Shown: positions 1 through 7,879 of the stretch, in pieces
How the letters are laid out: every line of letters begins with the position of its first letter
How positions within the stretch are numbered: the first letter of the stretch is position 1
DNA from: an uncultured Kiloniellaceae bacterium
GTDB lineage: Bacteria > Pseudomonadota > Alphaproteobacteria > Kiloniellales > Kiloniellaceae
Length of the DNA: 64,000 nucleotides
Direction: 5' to 3'
Assembly (NCBI GenBank): GCA_947500035.1
Contig: CANMQP010000013.1
Location: 186,001 to 250,000, forward strand
The notes under the pieces: generated by a model
The model's input: only the letters and a program-made list of their open reading frames with translations
Told to the model about the DNA's origin: nothing
The model's database searches: none
Translations under genes and position numbers: made by a program

Positions 1-952
1 CGCGGAAGAACTTTTCACCAGCGACGAAGTCGTGATGATCACCGGGTCGCTCTTCAGCCACGTCGGTCTGGCGCTGGCCTCTTATGCCGGACAAAAGAAA
101 CGGCTCTATCTCGCCGCCGAACCCCTGGCCGATGCGCTGGTCTGGGGCAAGGGCAACCGCTACACCTTCCGCCTGCGGCCCTCGACCCATATGCAGGCGA
201 GCATGCTGGCCGAAATCGCCGCGGAAAACCCGGCGAAACGCTGGGCGACCATCGCGCCGAACTACGCCTACGGCAAGGACGCGGTCGCGGCCTTCAAAAA
301 GGCGCTGATGGCAAAACGCCCGGACGTGGAATTCGTCACCGAGCAGTGGCCGGGCCTCTTCAAGATCGACGCAGGCGCGGAAATCCAGGCGCTTGAAGCC
401 TCCAAACCCGATGCGATCTACAACGTGACTTTCGGCGGAGACCTGGCGAAATTCGTGCGCGAAGGCGCGCTGCGCGGGCTCTTCAAGGACCGGATGGTGC
501 TGGGCCTTCTGACCGGTGAGCCGGAGTATCTGGACCCGCTGAAGGACGAAGCGCCCGAGGGCTGGGTGGTCACCGGCTATCCCTGGTACGCGATCGAGGA
601 ACCGGCGCATAAGGCCTTCGTCGAAGCCTATCAGGCGCGCTGGGACGACTACCCGCGGATCGGCTCCCTGGTCGGCTACAACACCATCCTGAGCATCGCC
701 GCCGCGATCGAGAAAGCGGGCTCCACCGAGACCGAAGCCATGGTCGATGCCATGAAGGGCCTGACCCTGGATACACCATCAGGATCAATCACTTACCGGG
801 CGATCGATCATCAATCCACCATGGGCGCCTGGGTCGGGACAACCACCGTCAAGGACGGCAAGGGCATGATGGTGGACTGGGCCTACAAGGAAGGCGCCAA
901 CTACCTGCCCTCCGACGAGGAAGTCCGGAAACTGCGCCCGGCGACGGACTGA
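1..952 (+). CDS. ABC transporter substrate-binding protein, branched-chain amino acid/amide type (3' part)
   Basis: The reading frame is open from the first bases (codons start at position 2), so the N-terminus and signal peptide lie outside the window. About 316 residues remain. The visible part has the periplasmic binding fold of the Leu/Ile/Val family (Peripla_BP_6): a region with YAYGKDAVAAFKKAL, then DAIYNVTFGGDLAKFVREG, then a C-terminal lobe with VGYNTILSIAAAIEKAGS. It should capture an amino acid, amide or related solute in the periplasm and deliver it to the permease and ATPases encoded just downstream. The family assignment is firm; the ligand cannot be read from the sequence. Confidence 0.9.
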   Translation, partial: AEELFTSDEVVMITGSLFSHVGLALASYAGQKKRLYLAAEPLADALVWGKGNRYTFRLRPSTHMQASMLAEIAAENPAKRWATIAPNYAYGKDAVAAFKKALMAKRPDVEFVTEQWPGLFKIDAGAEIQALEASKPDAIYNVTFGGDLAKFVREGALRGLFKDRMVLGLLTGEPEYLDPLKDEAPEGWVVTGYPWYAIEEPAHKAFVEAYQARWDDYPRIGSLVGYNTILSIAAAIEKAGSTETEAMVDAMKGLTLDTPSGSITYRAIDHQSTMGAWVGTTTVKDGKGMMVDWAYKEGANYLPSDEEVRKLRPATD

Positions 953-975
953 TCCGGCGCAGCCTTTTGAGCAAT

Positions 976-1060
976 CCCGGCGGAGCTAAACAGGTAGTGG
1001 GAGGGCGATTCACGTCCTTGATTGCTTCAATCAAGAACGATCGCGCTCCGCTCCGCCGGG
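976..1060. repeat. Nested inverted repeat between binding-protein and permease genes
   Basis: An 11-bp perfect inverted repeat, CCCGGCGGAGC (976-986) and GCTCCGCCGGG (1050-1060), encloses a second perfect hairpin, CTTGATTG (1017-1024) and CAATCAAG (1028-1035). No T-run follows, so it is not a textbook terminator. In ABC operons a structure here often lets the binding-protein message outnumber the permease message; that role is inference. Confidence 0.6.
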
Positions 1061-1190
1061 CAGGGGCTCGGTATGAGCGAAAAGCCTGCTGTTATCCCCC
1101 GGATTCTTTTCGTTATGACATACAATTGTCACAGCTCTTCGTAAGTTTCAGCTCTGCGTGAAGTAAGGGCCTCAGCCTTAGCGAGATCAG

Positions 1191-3068
1191 ATGGATTTCT
1201 TCATCGTTCAAATTCTGACCGGCCTGTCGAACGCGGCGGCGTTGTTCCTGGTCGCCTCGGGACTCTCGATCATTTTCGGTGTCACCCGGGTGGTCAATTT
1301 TTCCCACGGCTCCTTTTACATGCTGGGCGCCTTCATCGCCTATTCGCTGATGACGGTGCTGCCGGGCTTCATCGGATTCTGGGCGAGCATTCTGCTGGCC
1401 GGCGTCGCGGTGGGAGTGATCGGCCTGATCGTCGAGTTGGGCGTGCTGCGGCCGATCTATAAGTCGCCGGAGCTCTTTCAGCTGGTGGCGACCTTCGGGG
1501 TCATTCTGGTGATCCAGGATCTCGCGCTGCTGATCTGGGGCCCGGACGATCTGATCGGCCAGCGGGCGCCGGGCTTCGAGGGCGTGGTGAAGATCGGCGA
1601 CCAGCTGCTGCCGAGCTACGACCTGGTGCTGATCTTCCTCTCCTTCCTGGTCCTGGGCGGCCTCTGGTTTCTCTTCAATAAAACCCGCGTCGGGATTCTG
1701 GTGCGGGCGGCGACGCAGGACCGGGAGATGGTCGGCGCGCTGGGCGTCAACCAGTCCTGGCTCTTCAGCGGTGTCTTCTTTCTGGGCTCGGCCCTGGCGG
1801 GCATCGGCGGCGCGGCGCAGCTGCCCAAGGGCGGCGCCGACCTGCTGATGGATTTCAACATCCTGGCTCCCGTTTTCGTGGTGGTGGTGATCGGCGGCAT
1901 GGGCTCCATCCCCGGCGCCTTCGTGGCCGCGCTTCTGATCTCCGAGCTCAACGTCTTCGGCGTCCAGTTCCTGCCGCAAAGCACGCTCGTCCTCATGTTC
2001 GTGGTCATGGCGGTGGTCCTGATCTTCCGGCCCTGGGGCCTCTTCGGCCGTCCGGAGATCGTCGGCAGCCACGGCAGCCAAGGCCCGCCGGAAGCGCCCC
2101 TGCGCGCCTTCTCCGGCCGGCTCTGGCTGGCGCTCGCCGCCGCCGTCATCGCGCTGACCGCCGTGCCCTTTTTCGGCGGCACCTTCCTGCAGGTGCTGCT
2201 GGCGGACGTAATCATCGCCTGCCTTTTCGCCACCAGCCTGCACTTCATCCTGGGGCTCGGCGGCCTGGTCTCCTTCGGCCATGCGGCGACCTTCGGCGGC
2301 GGGGCCTACGCGGCGGCGCTGCTGGTGCAGTTCTCGGGCGCTTCCATGGAGCTCGCCATGCTCTTCGCGCCCTTCGCCGCCGGTCTGCTGGCCCTGGTCA
2401 TAGGCTGGTTCTGCGTGCGGCTGTCGGGCGTCTACTTCGCCATGCTGACCCTGGCCTTCGCGCAGGTGGTCTGGTCGGTCGCCTTCCAGTGGGGCGAGGT
2501 CACCGGCGGCGACGACGGCATTCTGGGCATCTGGCCCAGCGCCTGGGCGAGCGGCACCACGGCCTACTACTACCTGGTGCTGACGGTCGGCCTCAGCGGC
2601 ATCGCCACGCTCCTGTTCATGGCCTACACCCCCTTCGGCTACGCCCTGCGCGGCGGACGGGATTCCGCCCTGCGCAGCGAGGCCATCGGCATCAACGTGC
2701 GCCTGGTCCAGTGGTCGGCCTTCATCTTCGCGGGCTTCATGTCCGGGCTGGCGGGCGCGCTCTTCGTCTTCGCCAAGGGCAGCATCTTCCCCACGGAGCT
2801 GGAGATCGCCCGCTCCTTCGACGCGCTGATCATCGTCTTCCTGGGCGGCGTGCAGTCGCTCTTCGGGCCCCTGGCCGGCGGCGTGGTCTTCACCCTGCTG
2901 CAGGACTGGCTGTCGCGCTTCGAGTATTGGCGGCTCTTCCTCGGCCTGATGATCATCGGCATCGTGATCCTGCTGCCCAACGGCCTGGTCGGGGTCGGCC
3001 AGTGGCTGCGCGGGCGCTTCGGCGGGCCATCCAACAAACTTGAAGAAGCGCAAGAGGAGGCGGGCTGA
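1191..3068 (+). CDS. Fused LivH-LivM branched-chain amino acid ABC permease
   Basis: This 625-residue inner-membrane protein joins both permease subunits of a branched-chain amino acid type importer. Residues about 1-285 are LivH-like, ending in the typical FRPWGLFG. Residues about 305-625 are LivM-like, with the LGGLVSFGHAATFGGGAYAAALL loop and LRGGRDSALRSEAIGINV, the loop that contacts the ATPase. LivH and LivM are usually separate genes of about 300 residues each; the fused form is known in some alphaproteobacteria. The stop codon overlaps the start of the livG-like gene (ATGA-type overlap at 3068), so they are translationally coupled. The substrate could be an amino acid, urea or a short amide. 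Confidence 0.93.
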   Translation: MDFFIVQILTGLSNAAALFLVASGLSIIFGVTRVVNFSHGSFYMLGAFIAYSLMTVLPGFIGFWASILLAGVAVGVIGLIVELGVLRPIYKSPELFQLVATFGVILVIQDLALLIWGPDDLIGQRAPGFEGVVKIGDQLLPSYDLVLIFLSFLVLGGLWFLFNKTRVGILVRAATQDREMVGALGVNQSWLFSGVFFLGSALAGIGGAAQLPKGGADLLMDFNILAPVFVVVVIGGMGSIPGAFVAALLISELNVFGVQFLPQSTLVLMFVVMAVVLIFRPWGLFGRPEIVGSHGSQGPPEAPLRAFSGRLWLALAAAVIALTAVPFFGGTFLQVLLADVIIACLFATSLHFILGLGGLVSFGHAATFGGGAYAAALLVQFSGASMELAMLFAPFAAGLLALVIGWFCVRLSGVYFAMLTLAFAQVVWSVAFQWGEVTGGDDGILGIWPSAWASGTTAYYYLVLTVGLSGIATLLFMAYTPFGYALRGGRDSALRSEAIGINVRLVQWSAFIFAGFMSGLAGALFVFAKGSIFPTELEIARSFDALIIVFLGGVQSLFGPLAGGVVFTLLQDWLSRFEYWRLFLGLMIIGIVILLPNGLVGVGQWLRGRFGGPSNKLEEAQEEAG

Positions 3069-3874
3069 TGTCTTTCCTGGAAGTCCGCGGCCTCTCAAAA
3101 TCCTTCGGCGGCGTGAACGCGGTCAACGCGGTCTCGCTGGATCTGAAGGAAGGCGAACTGCTGGCGCTGATCGGTCCCAACGGGGCGGGCAAGACCACCT
3201 GCTTCAACATGCTCTACGGCCAGCTGAAGCCGGACGAAGGTTCGGTCAAGCTGAACGGACGGGAACTGATCGGGCAGACCCCGCGCAAGATCTGGCGCAT
3301 GGGCGTCGGGCGCACCTTTCAAATCACCGCGACCTACGCCTCCATGACCGTCATGGAGAATGTGCAGATGGCGCTGATCTCCCACCACCGGGGCATCTTC
3401 TCGGTCTGGCCGCCCGCGTCGCGTCGCCATCGCCCGGAAGCGCGCGCCCTGCTGGAGCTGGTCGGCATGGAGAGCCAGGCGGAACGTGCCGCCTCGGTGC
3501 TGGCTTACGGCGATCTGAAGCGCCTCGAGCTGGCCATCGCCCTGGCCCACAGTCCGCAGCTTCTCTTGATGGACGAGCCCGCCGCCGGCATGGCGCCCAA
3601 AGAGCGCGTCGGGCTGATGCAGCTGACCGCCGACATCGTGAAGGAACGCAACATCGGCGTGCTTTTTACCGAGCACGACATGGACGTGGTCTTCTCCCAT
3701 GCCCACCGCGTGCTGGTGCTGAACCGGGGCGAGATCCTGGCGGACGGCAGTGTCGAAGAGGTCCGCGCCAACCCGCGGGTGCAGGAGGTTTACCTGGGCG
3801 GCGGCTCGACCTTTGGCGAGCAGGGGGCTGGAAGTGAGGAGGGTGTTGATAAAGAGGGAATGGCCGATGCTTGA
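3068..3874 (+). CDS. Branched-chain amino acid ABC transporter ATP-binding protein (LivG type)
   Basis: First ATPase of the importer, 268 residues. Walker A is GPNGAGKTT at residues 36-44, the signature region is the LivG-typical variant LAYGDLKRLELA, and Walker B with the catalytic glutamate is LLLMDEPAAGM. The switch histidine is in FTEHDMDVVF. It starts within the stop codon of the permease gene and its own end overlaps the next ATPase gene by 8 bp, indicating one tightly coupled operon. The last 20 or so residues are poorly conserved and encoded in the overlap region. Confidence 0.93.
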   Translation: MSFLEVRGLSKSFGGVNAVNAVSLDLKEGELLALIGPNGAGKTTCFNMLYGQLKPDEGSVKLNGRELIGQTPRKIWRMGVGRTFQITATYASMTVMENVQMALISHHRGIFSVWPPASRRHRPEARALLELVGMESQAERAASVLAYGDLKRLELAIALAHSPQLLLMDEPAAGMAPKERVGLMQLTADIVKERNIGVLFTEHDMDVVFSHAHRVLVLNRGEILADGSVEEVRANPRVQEVYLGGGSTFGEQGAGSEEGVDKEGMADA

Positions 3875-4568
3875 GCTGGAGCGGATCAACACCTTCTACG
3901 GGCGCGCCCACATTCTGCACGATCTTTCCCTGTCCGTGTCGGACGGCGAGGTCGTCGCGTTGCTGGGCCGCAACGGCGCGGGCAAGTCGACCACCCTGAA
4001 AAGCATCATGCGGCTGGTCGGCGCGCAGTCGGGCAGGATCACCTACGGCGGCCAGGATATCACCGCCCTGCCCGCGCACCGCATCGCCAAGCTGGGCATG
4101 GGCTACGTGCCGGAGGAACGGCGCATCTTCACGGACCTGACCATCCTGGAAAACCTGGAGGTCGGCCGCCAGCCGCCGCGCCAGGGCGCGCCGGACTGGA
4201 CCCCCGAGAAGCTCTTCGAGCTCTTCCCGAACCTGGAGGAACGGCGCAACAATCTGGGCGGCGCCATGAGCGGCGGCGAACAGCAGATGCTCACCATCGC
4301 CCGCACCCTGATGGGCAATCCGAAATTCCTGCTGCTGGACGAACCCTCGGAAGGCCTGGCCCCGGTGATCGTCGAACAGGTCGCCTTCACCATCCGCGAA
4401 CTGAAAAAACTCGGGCTGACCATCCTGCTGTCGGAACAGAACCTGCACTTCGCCAAACTGGTCGCCGACCGCGCGTATATTATCGAGCGCGGCGCCGTGC
4501 AGTATGATGGGACGATTGAGGAACTGGAGAGAGATGAGGCCGTGCGCAATGCGTACTTGAGTGTTTGA
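3867..4568 (+). CDS. Branched-chain amino acid ABC transporter ATP-binding protein (LivF type)
   Basis: Second ATPase, 233 residues from the ATG at 3867, where the protein begins MLELERINTFYG as is usual for LivF. A longer in-frame reading from 3750 only adds non-homologous sequence overlapping livG. Walker A is GRNGAGKST, the signature is MSGGEQQML, Walker B is FLLLDEPSEGL, and the switch region is LLSEQNLHF. It completes the binding-protein/permease/two-ATPase set. The stop codon lies inside the first unit of a 45-bp tandem repeat, so the end of the gene touches a repetitive element. Confidence 0.93.
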   Translation: MLELERINTFYGRAHILHDLSLSVSDGEVVALLGRNGAGKSTTLKSIMRLVGAQSGRITYGGQDITALPAHRIAKLGMGYVPEERRIFTDLTILENLEVGRQPPRQGAPDWTPEKLFELFPNLEERRNNLGGAMSGGEQQMLTIARTLMGNPKFLLLDEPSEGLAPVIVEQVAFTIRELKKLGLTILLSEQNLHFAKLVADRAYIIERGAVQYDGTIEELERDEAVRNAYLSV

Positions 4569-4639
4569 TTAAGTTCGGCTCGCGCCGAACCGGCACCAGG
4601 AGATGCGATTTGATTAAGTTCGGCTAATGCCGAACCGGC
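4564..4639. repeat. 45-bp-period tandem repeat at the end of livF
   Basis: TTTGATTAAGTTCGGCT occurs at 4564-4580 and again at 4609-4625. In both copies it is followed after 3 nt by GCCGAACCGGC (4584-4594 and 4629-4639). Within each unit TTCGGC and GCCGAA can pair as a small hairpin. The first unit contains the livF stop codon. The second unit runs into the large hairpin listed next. Confidence 0.8.
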
Positions 4640-4715
4640 TCCAGCCCACTCCCCCTCCCGGCCACCCATCGGAATTATCATGTGGGTGGCCGGGAGGGGG
4701 AGTGGGCTGGAGCCG
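4636..4715. repeat. Perfect inverted repeat with 33-bp arms and 14-nt loop
   Basis: The segment 4636-4668 is the exact reverse complement of 4683-4715, leaving a 14-nt loop. The arms are GC-rich (core CCCCCTCCCGG). This is far longer than an ordinary intrinsic terminator stem and no T-run follows. It sits between the ABC operon and the MarR gene and could end or process the operon transcript, or be a palindromic mobile element. Exact pairing is seen directly; the role is inference. Confidence 0.85.
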
Positions 4716-4755
4716 AACTAAGCCATAGGCATAGATAAACAAAAAAGAGAACACC

Positions 4756-5223
4756 TTGAAACGAGCCGTAGCCAACGCCAACACCAAGACCCCGCCCAAG
4801 GACGCGGCGGAGGAGTCCTATCAGCTCGACGATCAGTTCGGCTTCATCCTGCGCCAGGTCTCCCAGCGCCACACGGCGATCTTCGCGGAGACCATCCCCG
4901 AGGGCCTGACGACCACCCAGTTCGCCACCATCGCCCGCCTCTACGAGCTCGGCTCCTGCTCCCAGAACCGCCTGGGCCGCCTGACCTCCATGGACGCCGC
5001 CACCATCAAAGGCGTCATCGCAAGGCTCGCCAAACGCGATCTGGCAAAAACCTGGACCGACCCGGAAGACAGCCGGCGTTTGTTGGTAGGATTGACGGAT
5101 GAGGGACGGGCGCTGGCGGAACGGGCCTTTCCGAAGGCGTTTGAGATTACGGACAAGACGCTGGAGCCGCTCAGCGAGCGCGAGCGGGAAATGCTGATGG
5201 AGCTGTTGGTGAAGTTGCGGTAG
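4756..5223 (+). CDS. MarR family transcriptional regulator
   Basis: A 155-residue winged-helix regulator read from a TTG at 4756; an AAAGAGA stretch 6-11 nt upstream is the only likely ribosome site, so the start is not certain. The core has LTTTQFATIARLYELGSCSQNRLGRLTSMDAATIKGVIARLAKRDL (helix-turn-helix, residues about 53-100) and the wing TDPEDSRRLLVGLTDEGRAL. MarR proteins usually act as dimeric repressors released by small ligands. Its position behind the ABC importer suggests it controls that operon. Confidence 0.88.
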   Translation: MKRAVANANTKTPPKDAAEESYQLDDQFGFILRQVSQRHTAIFAETIPEGLTTTQFATIARLYELGSCSQNRLGRLTSMDAATIKGVIARLAKRDLAKTWTDPEDSRRLLVGLTDEGRALAERAFPKAFEITDKTLEPLSEREREMLMELLVKLR

Positions 5224-5232
5224 GAGGCTGAG

Positions 5233-5406
5233 TTGGACTCGGTAGATAAGATAGAGGCAAAACGTCGAGCACTGCAGACTGCCATTAATGAGGGCTTTGC
5301 GAGCGGTGTCGCCGAGAACTTCGACATGACCGTCCTCCAGAGTGAACTCGATGAAGAGGCAGACGGCTTACGACTGCGGGCATCTGACGCACAAAAGAAG
5401 ACCTGA
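5233..5406 (+). pseudogene. ParD-like antitoxin C-terminal remnant (57 codons)
   Basis: The frame opens directly after the MarR stop codon, with AGGAGG at 5222-5227 placed 5 nt before a TTG at 5233. The 57-residue product contains RRALQTAINEGFASGVAENFD, which resembles the C-terminal half of ParD-family antitoxins (typically ALRAALxEGExSG-AExFD). The ribbon-helix-helix DNA-binding half is absent and no ParE toxin gene follows. It is either a broken antitoxin captured behind marR or a very short translated protein. The family resemblance is from memory of the motif only. Confidence 0.45.
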
Positions 5407-5454
5407 CCCCGATGAATCACGATTTGCGCGCTTAGAATAAGATTGACATAACCC

Positions 5455-5958
5455 CTAGGACTCTGAACGAGGGCGTACGTACGCCTCTATGGGATTTGGG
5501 CATTGCCATTCGATTCGTGGCGCGCTAACTCCATACAGATCCTTGAAGACTAGGTGCACTGTCAGCCCCTCAAGCTCATTCCAGAATTCCCTTTGTATGA
5601 TGGAAGATACCTGATCCCGAGTTCTCACGATCCAGCAGGTTTCCCCGGTATCGATGACAGTTTCCCCTTCTGCGAGACCCATACGAGCCTCAATTCCGTG
5701 CTCGAAAAGCCTATCTTCAAGATCTCGTATTGTCACTTTTTTGCCATTCTTGCAGATTTTAATTGAAGTAATTATCGCCGGGCCGAGTCCGTTGTTCGCT
5801 ATCCAAATGCCATCTGCAGTTTCACCTGCGTTCCAACCGACTCGTAGGAGGGGCTTGACAGTCAGTATATTGTGTTGGCGAATCTTGATCGCTTGATAGA
5901 CCGTAAGCCCCAGCGCCATCACCGAGATAAGCACGGTCGCAACCTCAAAGATTTCCAT
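5455..5958 (-). CDS. Hypothetical membrane-anchored protein
   Basis: A 167-residue protein with one N-terminal transmembrane segment (about residues 5-25, VATVLISVMALGLTVYQAI) followed by a soluble domain with IWIANNGLGPAIITSIKICKNGKKV and a C-terminal stretch EWQCPNPIEA. The soluble part looks like a beta-rich domain of the kind found in many single-pass proteins of unknown role. Base composition is more AT-rich than in the flanking operons, and it borders the AlbA_2/SEFIR islet, so it may have arrived with it. Function unknown. Confidence 0.65.
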   Translation of the reverse strand: MEIFEVATVLISVMALGLTVYQAIKIRQHNILTVKPLLRVGWNAGETADGIWIANNGLGPAIITSIKICKNGKKVTIRDLEDRLFEHGIEARMGLAEGETVIDTGETCWIVRTRDQVSSIIQREFWNELEGLTVHLVFKDLYGVSAPRIEWQCPNPIEAYVRPRSES

Positions 5959-6474
5959 ACTTCGAGGCCTTAATTATGAAAACATTAGTGTTCCCAACAT
6001 CGTTCATGGAACCGCCCTTTCACAGCTTTTTAGAGATACACCGGAATGAGTCACTTTTTGCACAGTCACGCGCTGACCTTATCATCAATAGTGTCATATC
6101 GGGGAGAGCACTGAAGTCCGAACTTTCTAAGTTCTACTGCGCTGACTCGTCGTCATCCACGAGGGAAAGGCTCCTGAAGGTGGACATATCGTCCTTTATG
6201 TCCGCCTTGTAGCAGAACGTGGCGGCAGCAGGAATCCTCTCTGCCAAGAGAGCAAACATGGTTGATAAAAAGCAAGAAATGATCAGGGCCATCCCATTAG
6301 ACCTGACACCATTTCACTTGATGCGCATGGCGCATTCCTGGCGGCAGACGTCAAGCAATCTGCTGAGCGCTGGGACACAGTTAAGGCCGATTGATCAACA
6401 CCGCCCAATTCACGCCTCGGGGCTGTGCTATATAAAAAGTGACTGACGCTCCTCGGTGCCGCTTTTCTCATTGC
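5959..6474. other. Gene-poor AT-rich stretch bounded by an inverted repeat
   Basis: No convincing gene is seen in these about 515 bases. Short open frames exist but lack recognisable protein character or ribosome sites. AGTCACTTTTT (6049-6059) and AAAAAGTGACT (6434-6444) form an 11-bp perfect inverted repeat bounding about 396 bp. Inside is a small hairpin, GGACATA with TATGTCC near 6182-6203. The arrangement is MITE-like but no target-site duplication could be confirmed. Confidence 0.4.
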
Positions 6475-7656
6475 TTAGGATTCCGGACGCCATCTGCCGT
6501 TCTCGTCGAAGTTAAAGCACCTATCAAAGCCAAAAACGTTCCATAGGAAATTCATCTGGTCGACAACAACTGATTCATAATTGTTATCTTCATAATAGTC
6601 TGAGATGACGGTTGGTGGTAGGTGCAGCTCTTCACGGTCGTATGGCGGTGGCGAGTCGAACATATGCATGTGCCTGGTGCTGAGGCCTATTTGCAAACCG
6701 TTTGTTCCGAAAAAGGATATTTGCAGTTGAATTGGTGGCGATACATCGATCGCTTGCATCCCGCCCATATACAATGAAAGCGAGGAGATAATTCTTTCGG
6801 GGAGAGAACGCGAAGCGAATGTGCGCGGTCGAACGTCACTTGTAAACACACTTGCGCTTGTGGCTTCAACACTTCCGTCCCGAAATACTTGGGTGTATCC
6901 GCGACACGGTTGACCGCTTCGATACACTACAAACCCATCAAGGTTTACCCGCCCAGAGTGTCCATCTGTTCCGATGGGACTAAATGCATTTCTGTTTTCG
7001 CGAAGCAGAGAAACATCGATGCGGCGGTTAGCCCCAAAATCTGGCAGCGGTATCATATGAACCACGATCCCGCCTTCTTCAATGGGCATGGCCAGCGGCC
7101 CGTCGTTGGCTTGAATTTTCAAGAACCGTTGCCCAACAAACGCAGTCGCGCGTTCTTCAATAGATCGCTGTTGTCCAAACAGCCGCCGCAGTTCTTCCAA
7201 CGACAGCTCATATACTCCTGAAGAGTTTCGAGCATGATACCGATTGCTGCCCTTGAAAATAACGCGATGAGGCGGGTTAAAACTGCGCGGCACCTGAATA
7301 ACGATCACATCTCCATCACCAACCGGCACGCGCTTAATACGCAAACCAACAATAGTTGGTTCAATGCCGGCTCGCACAATCTGCTCCAGCCGCAACAGCT
7401 CCTGTTCAACGCCGACGTTTTCGAGAGCTACTATCGCCGAAGCGGCGCCTTCTTCCTCATCCACACCAATTACCAAGTGGCCGCCAAGGCTGTTCGCAAA
7501 TGAAGATATGTCCTTCAGAAGTTCCTTTTTATCGCCATCTAACTTGCCATAAGTGGCCCGTTTGAAGTCGAGATGGACTGACTCGGTCGCGCCGGCAGCT
7601 ATGAGTGCTTGTATTGTCTCCTGGTTGATCTGGTCGAAGTTCATACCTAATAGCAT
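6475..7656 (-). CDS. AlbA_2/Schlafen-type ATP-binding domain protein
   Basis: A 393-residue protein. The N-terminal about 160 residues match the AlbA_2 (Schlafen, formerly AAA_4) domain: ESVHLDFKRATYG, then FANSLGGHLVIGVDEEEG, then VIVIQVPRSFNPPHRVIFKGSNRYHARNSSGVYELS. The remaining about 230 residues are not recognised. The ATG at 7656 has AAAGGGAAAG just upstream. AlbA_2 proteins act as nucleic-acid-linked regulators or nucleases and several occur in phage-defence islands. It is divergent from the SEFIR gene and shares its lower GC content. Confidence 0.82.
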   Translation of the reverse strand: MLLGMNFDQINQETIQALIAAGATESVHLDFKRATYGKLDGDKKELLKDISSFANSLGGHLVIGVDEEEGAASAIVALENVGVEQELLRLEQIVRAGIEPTIVGLRIKRVPVGDGDVIVIQVPRSFNPPHRVIFKGSNRYHARNSSGVYELSLEELRRLFGQQRSIEERATAFVGQRFLKIQANDGPLAMPIEEGGIVVHMIPLPDFGANRRIDVSLLRENRNAFSPIGTDGHSGRVNLDGFVVYRSGQPCRGYTQVFRDGSVEATSASVFTSDVRPRTFASRSLPERIISSLSLYMGGMQAIDVSPPIQLQISFFGTNGLQIGLSTRHMHMFDSPPPYDREELHLPPTVISDYYEDNNYESVVVDQMNFLWNVFGFDRCFNFDENGRWRPES

Positions 7657-7740
7657 TTGCTTTCCCTTTGACTCAGACCCGTAACTTGCAATTATTACGT
7701 ATACAACTACGGAGGTAGTGTTTTGATTGGGTCAGATCTC

Positions 7741-7777
7741 GATCTGTGCGTCTTTGATGGAGTCCAGTTGGCTTTTG
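7741..7777. repeat. Imperfect direct repeat (left copy) flanking the SEFIR gene
   Basis: The 37-bp segment 7741-7777 (GATCTGTGCGTCTTTGATGG...) resembles 9350-9385 (GATTTGTGCATCTTAATGG...) in the same orientation, with one copy on each side of the SEFIR gene. Agreement is about three positions in four by eye with small gaps. It may mark the borders of an inserted segment or be chance similarity. Confidence 0.3.
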
Positions 7778-7879
7778 GGGTTTTGTCCTTGATGACAGCT
7801 GCACCACACAAGACCTGATCCTGACCACGTGCCGAACATTTGCTCTATCATCTGATCTCGAAAGGAAAAACCGCCCGTT

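Noticed and set aside
1113-3098. Long open frame of 661 codons on the minus strand
   Set aside because: It is antisense to the LivHM permease, rich in Glu/Gln/Asp/Arg low-complexity sequence, typical of the shadow of a GC-rich hydrophobic gene.
5976-6446. Two short plus-strand frames of 78 and 75 codons
   Set aside because: No ribosome site, no protein-like composition, and they lie in the AT-rich block bounded by inverted repeats.
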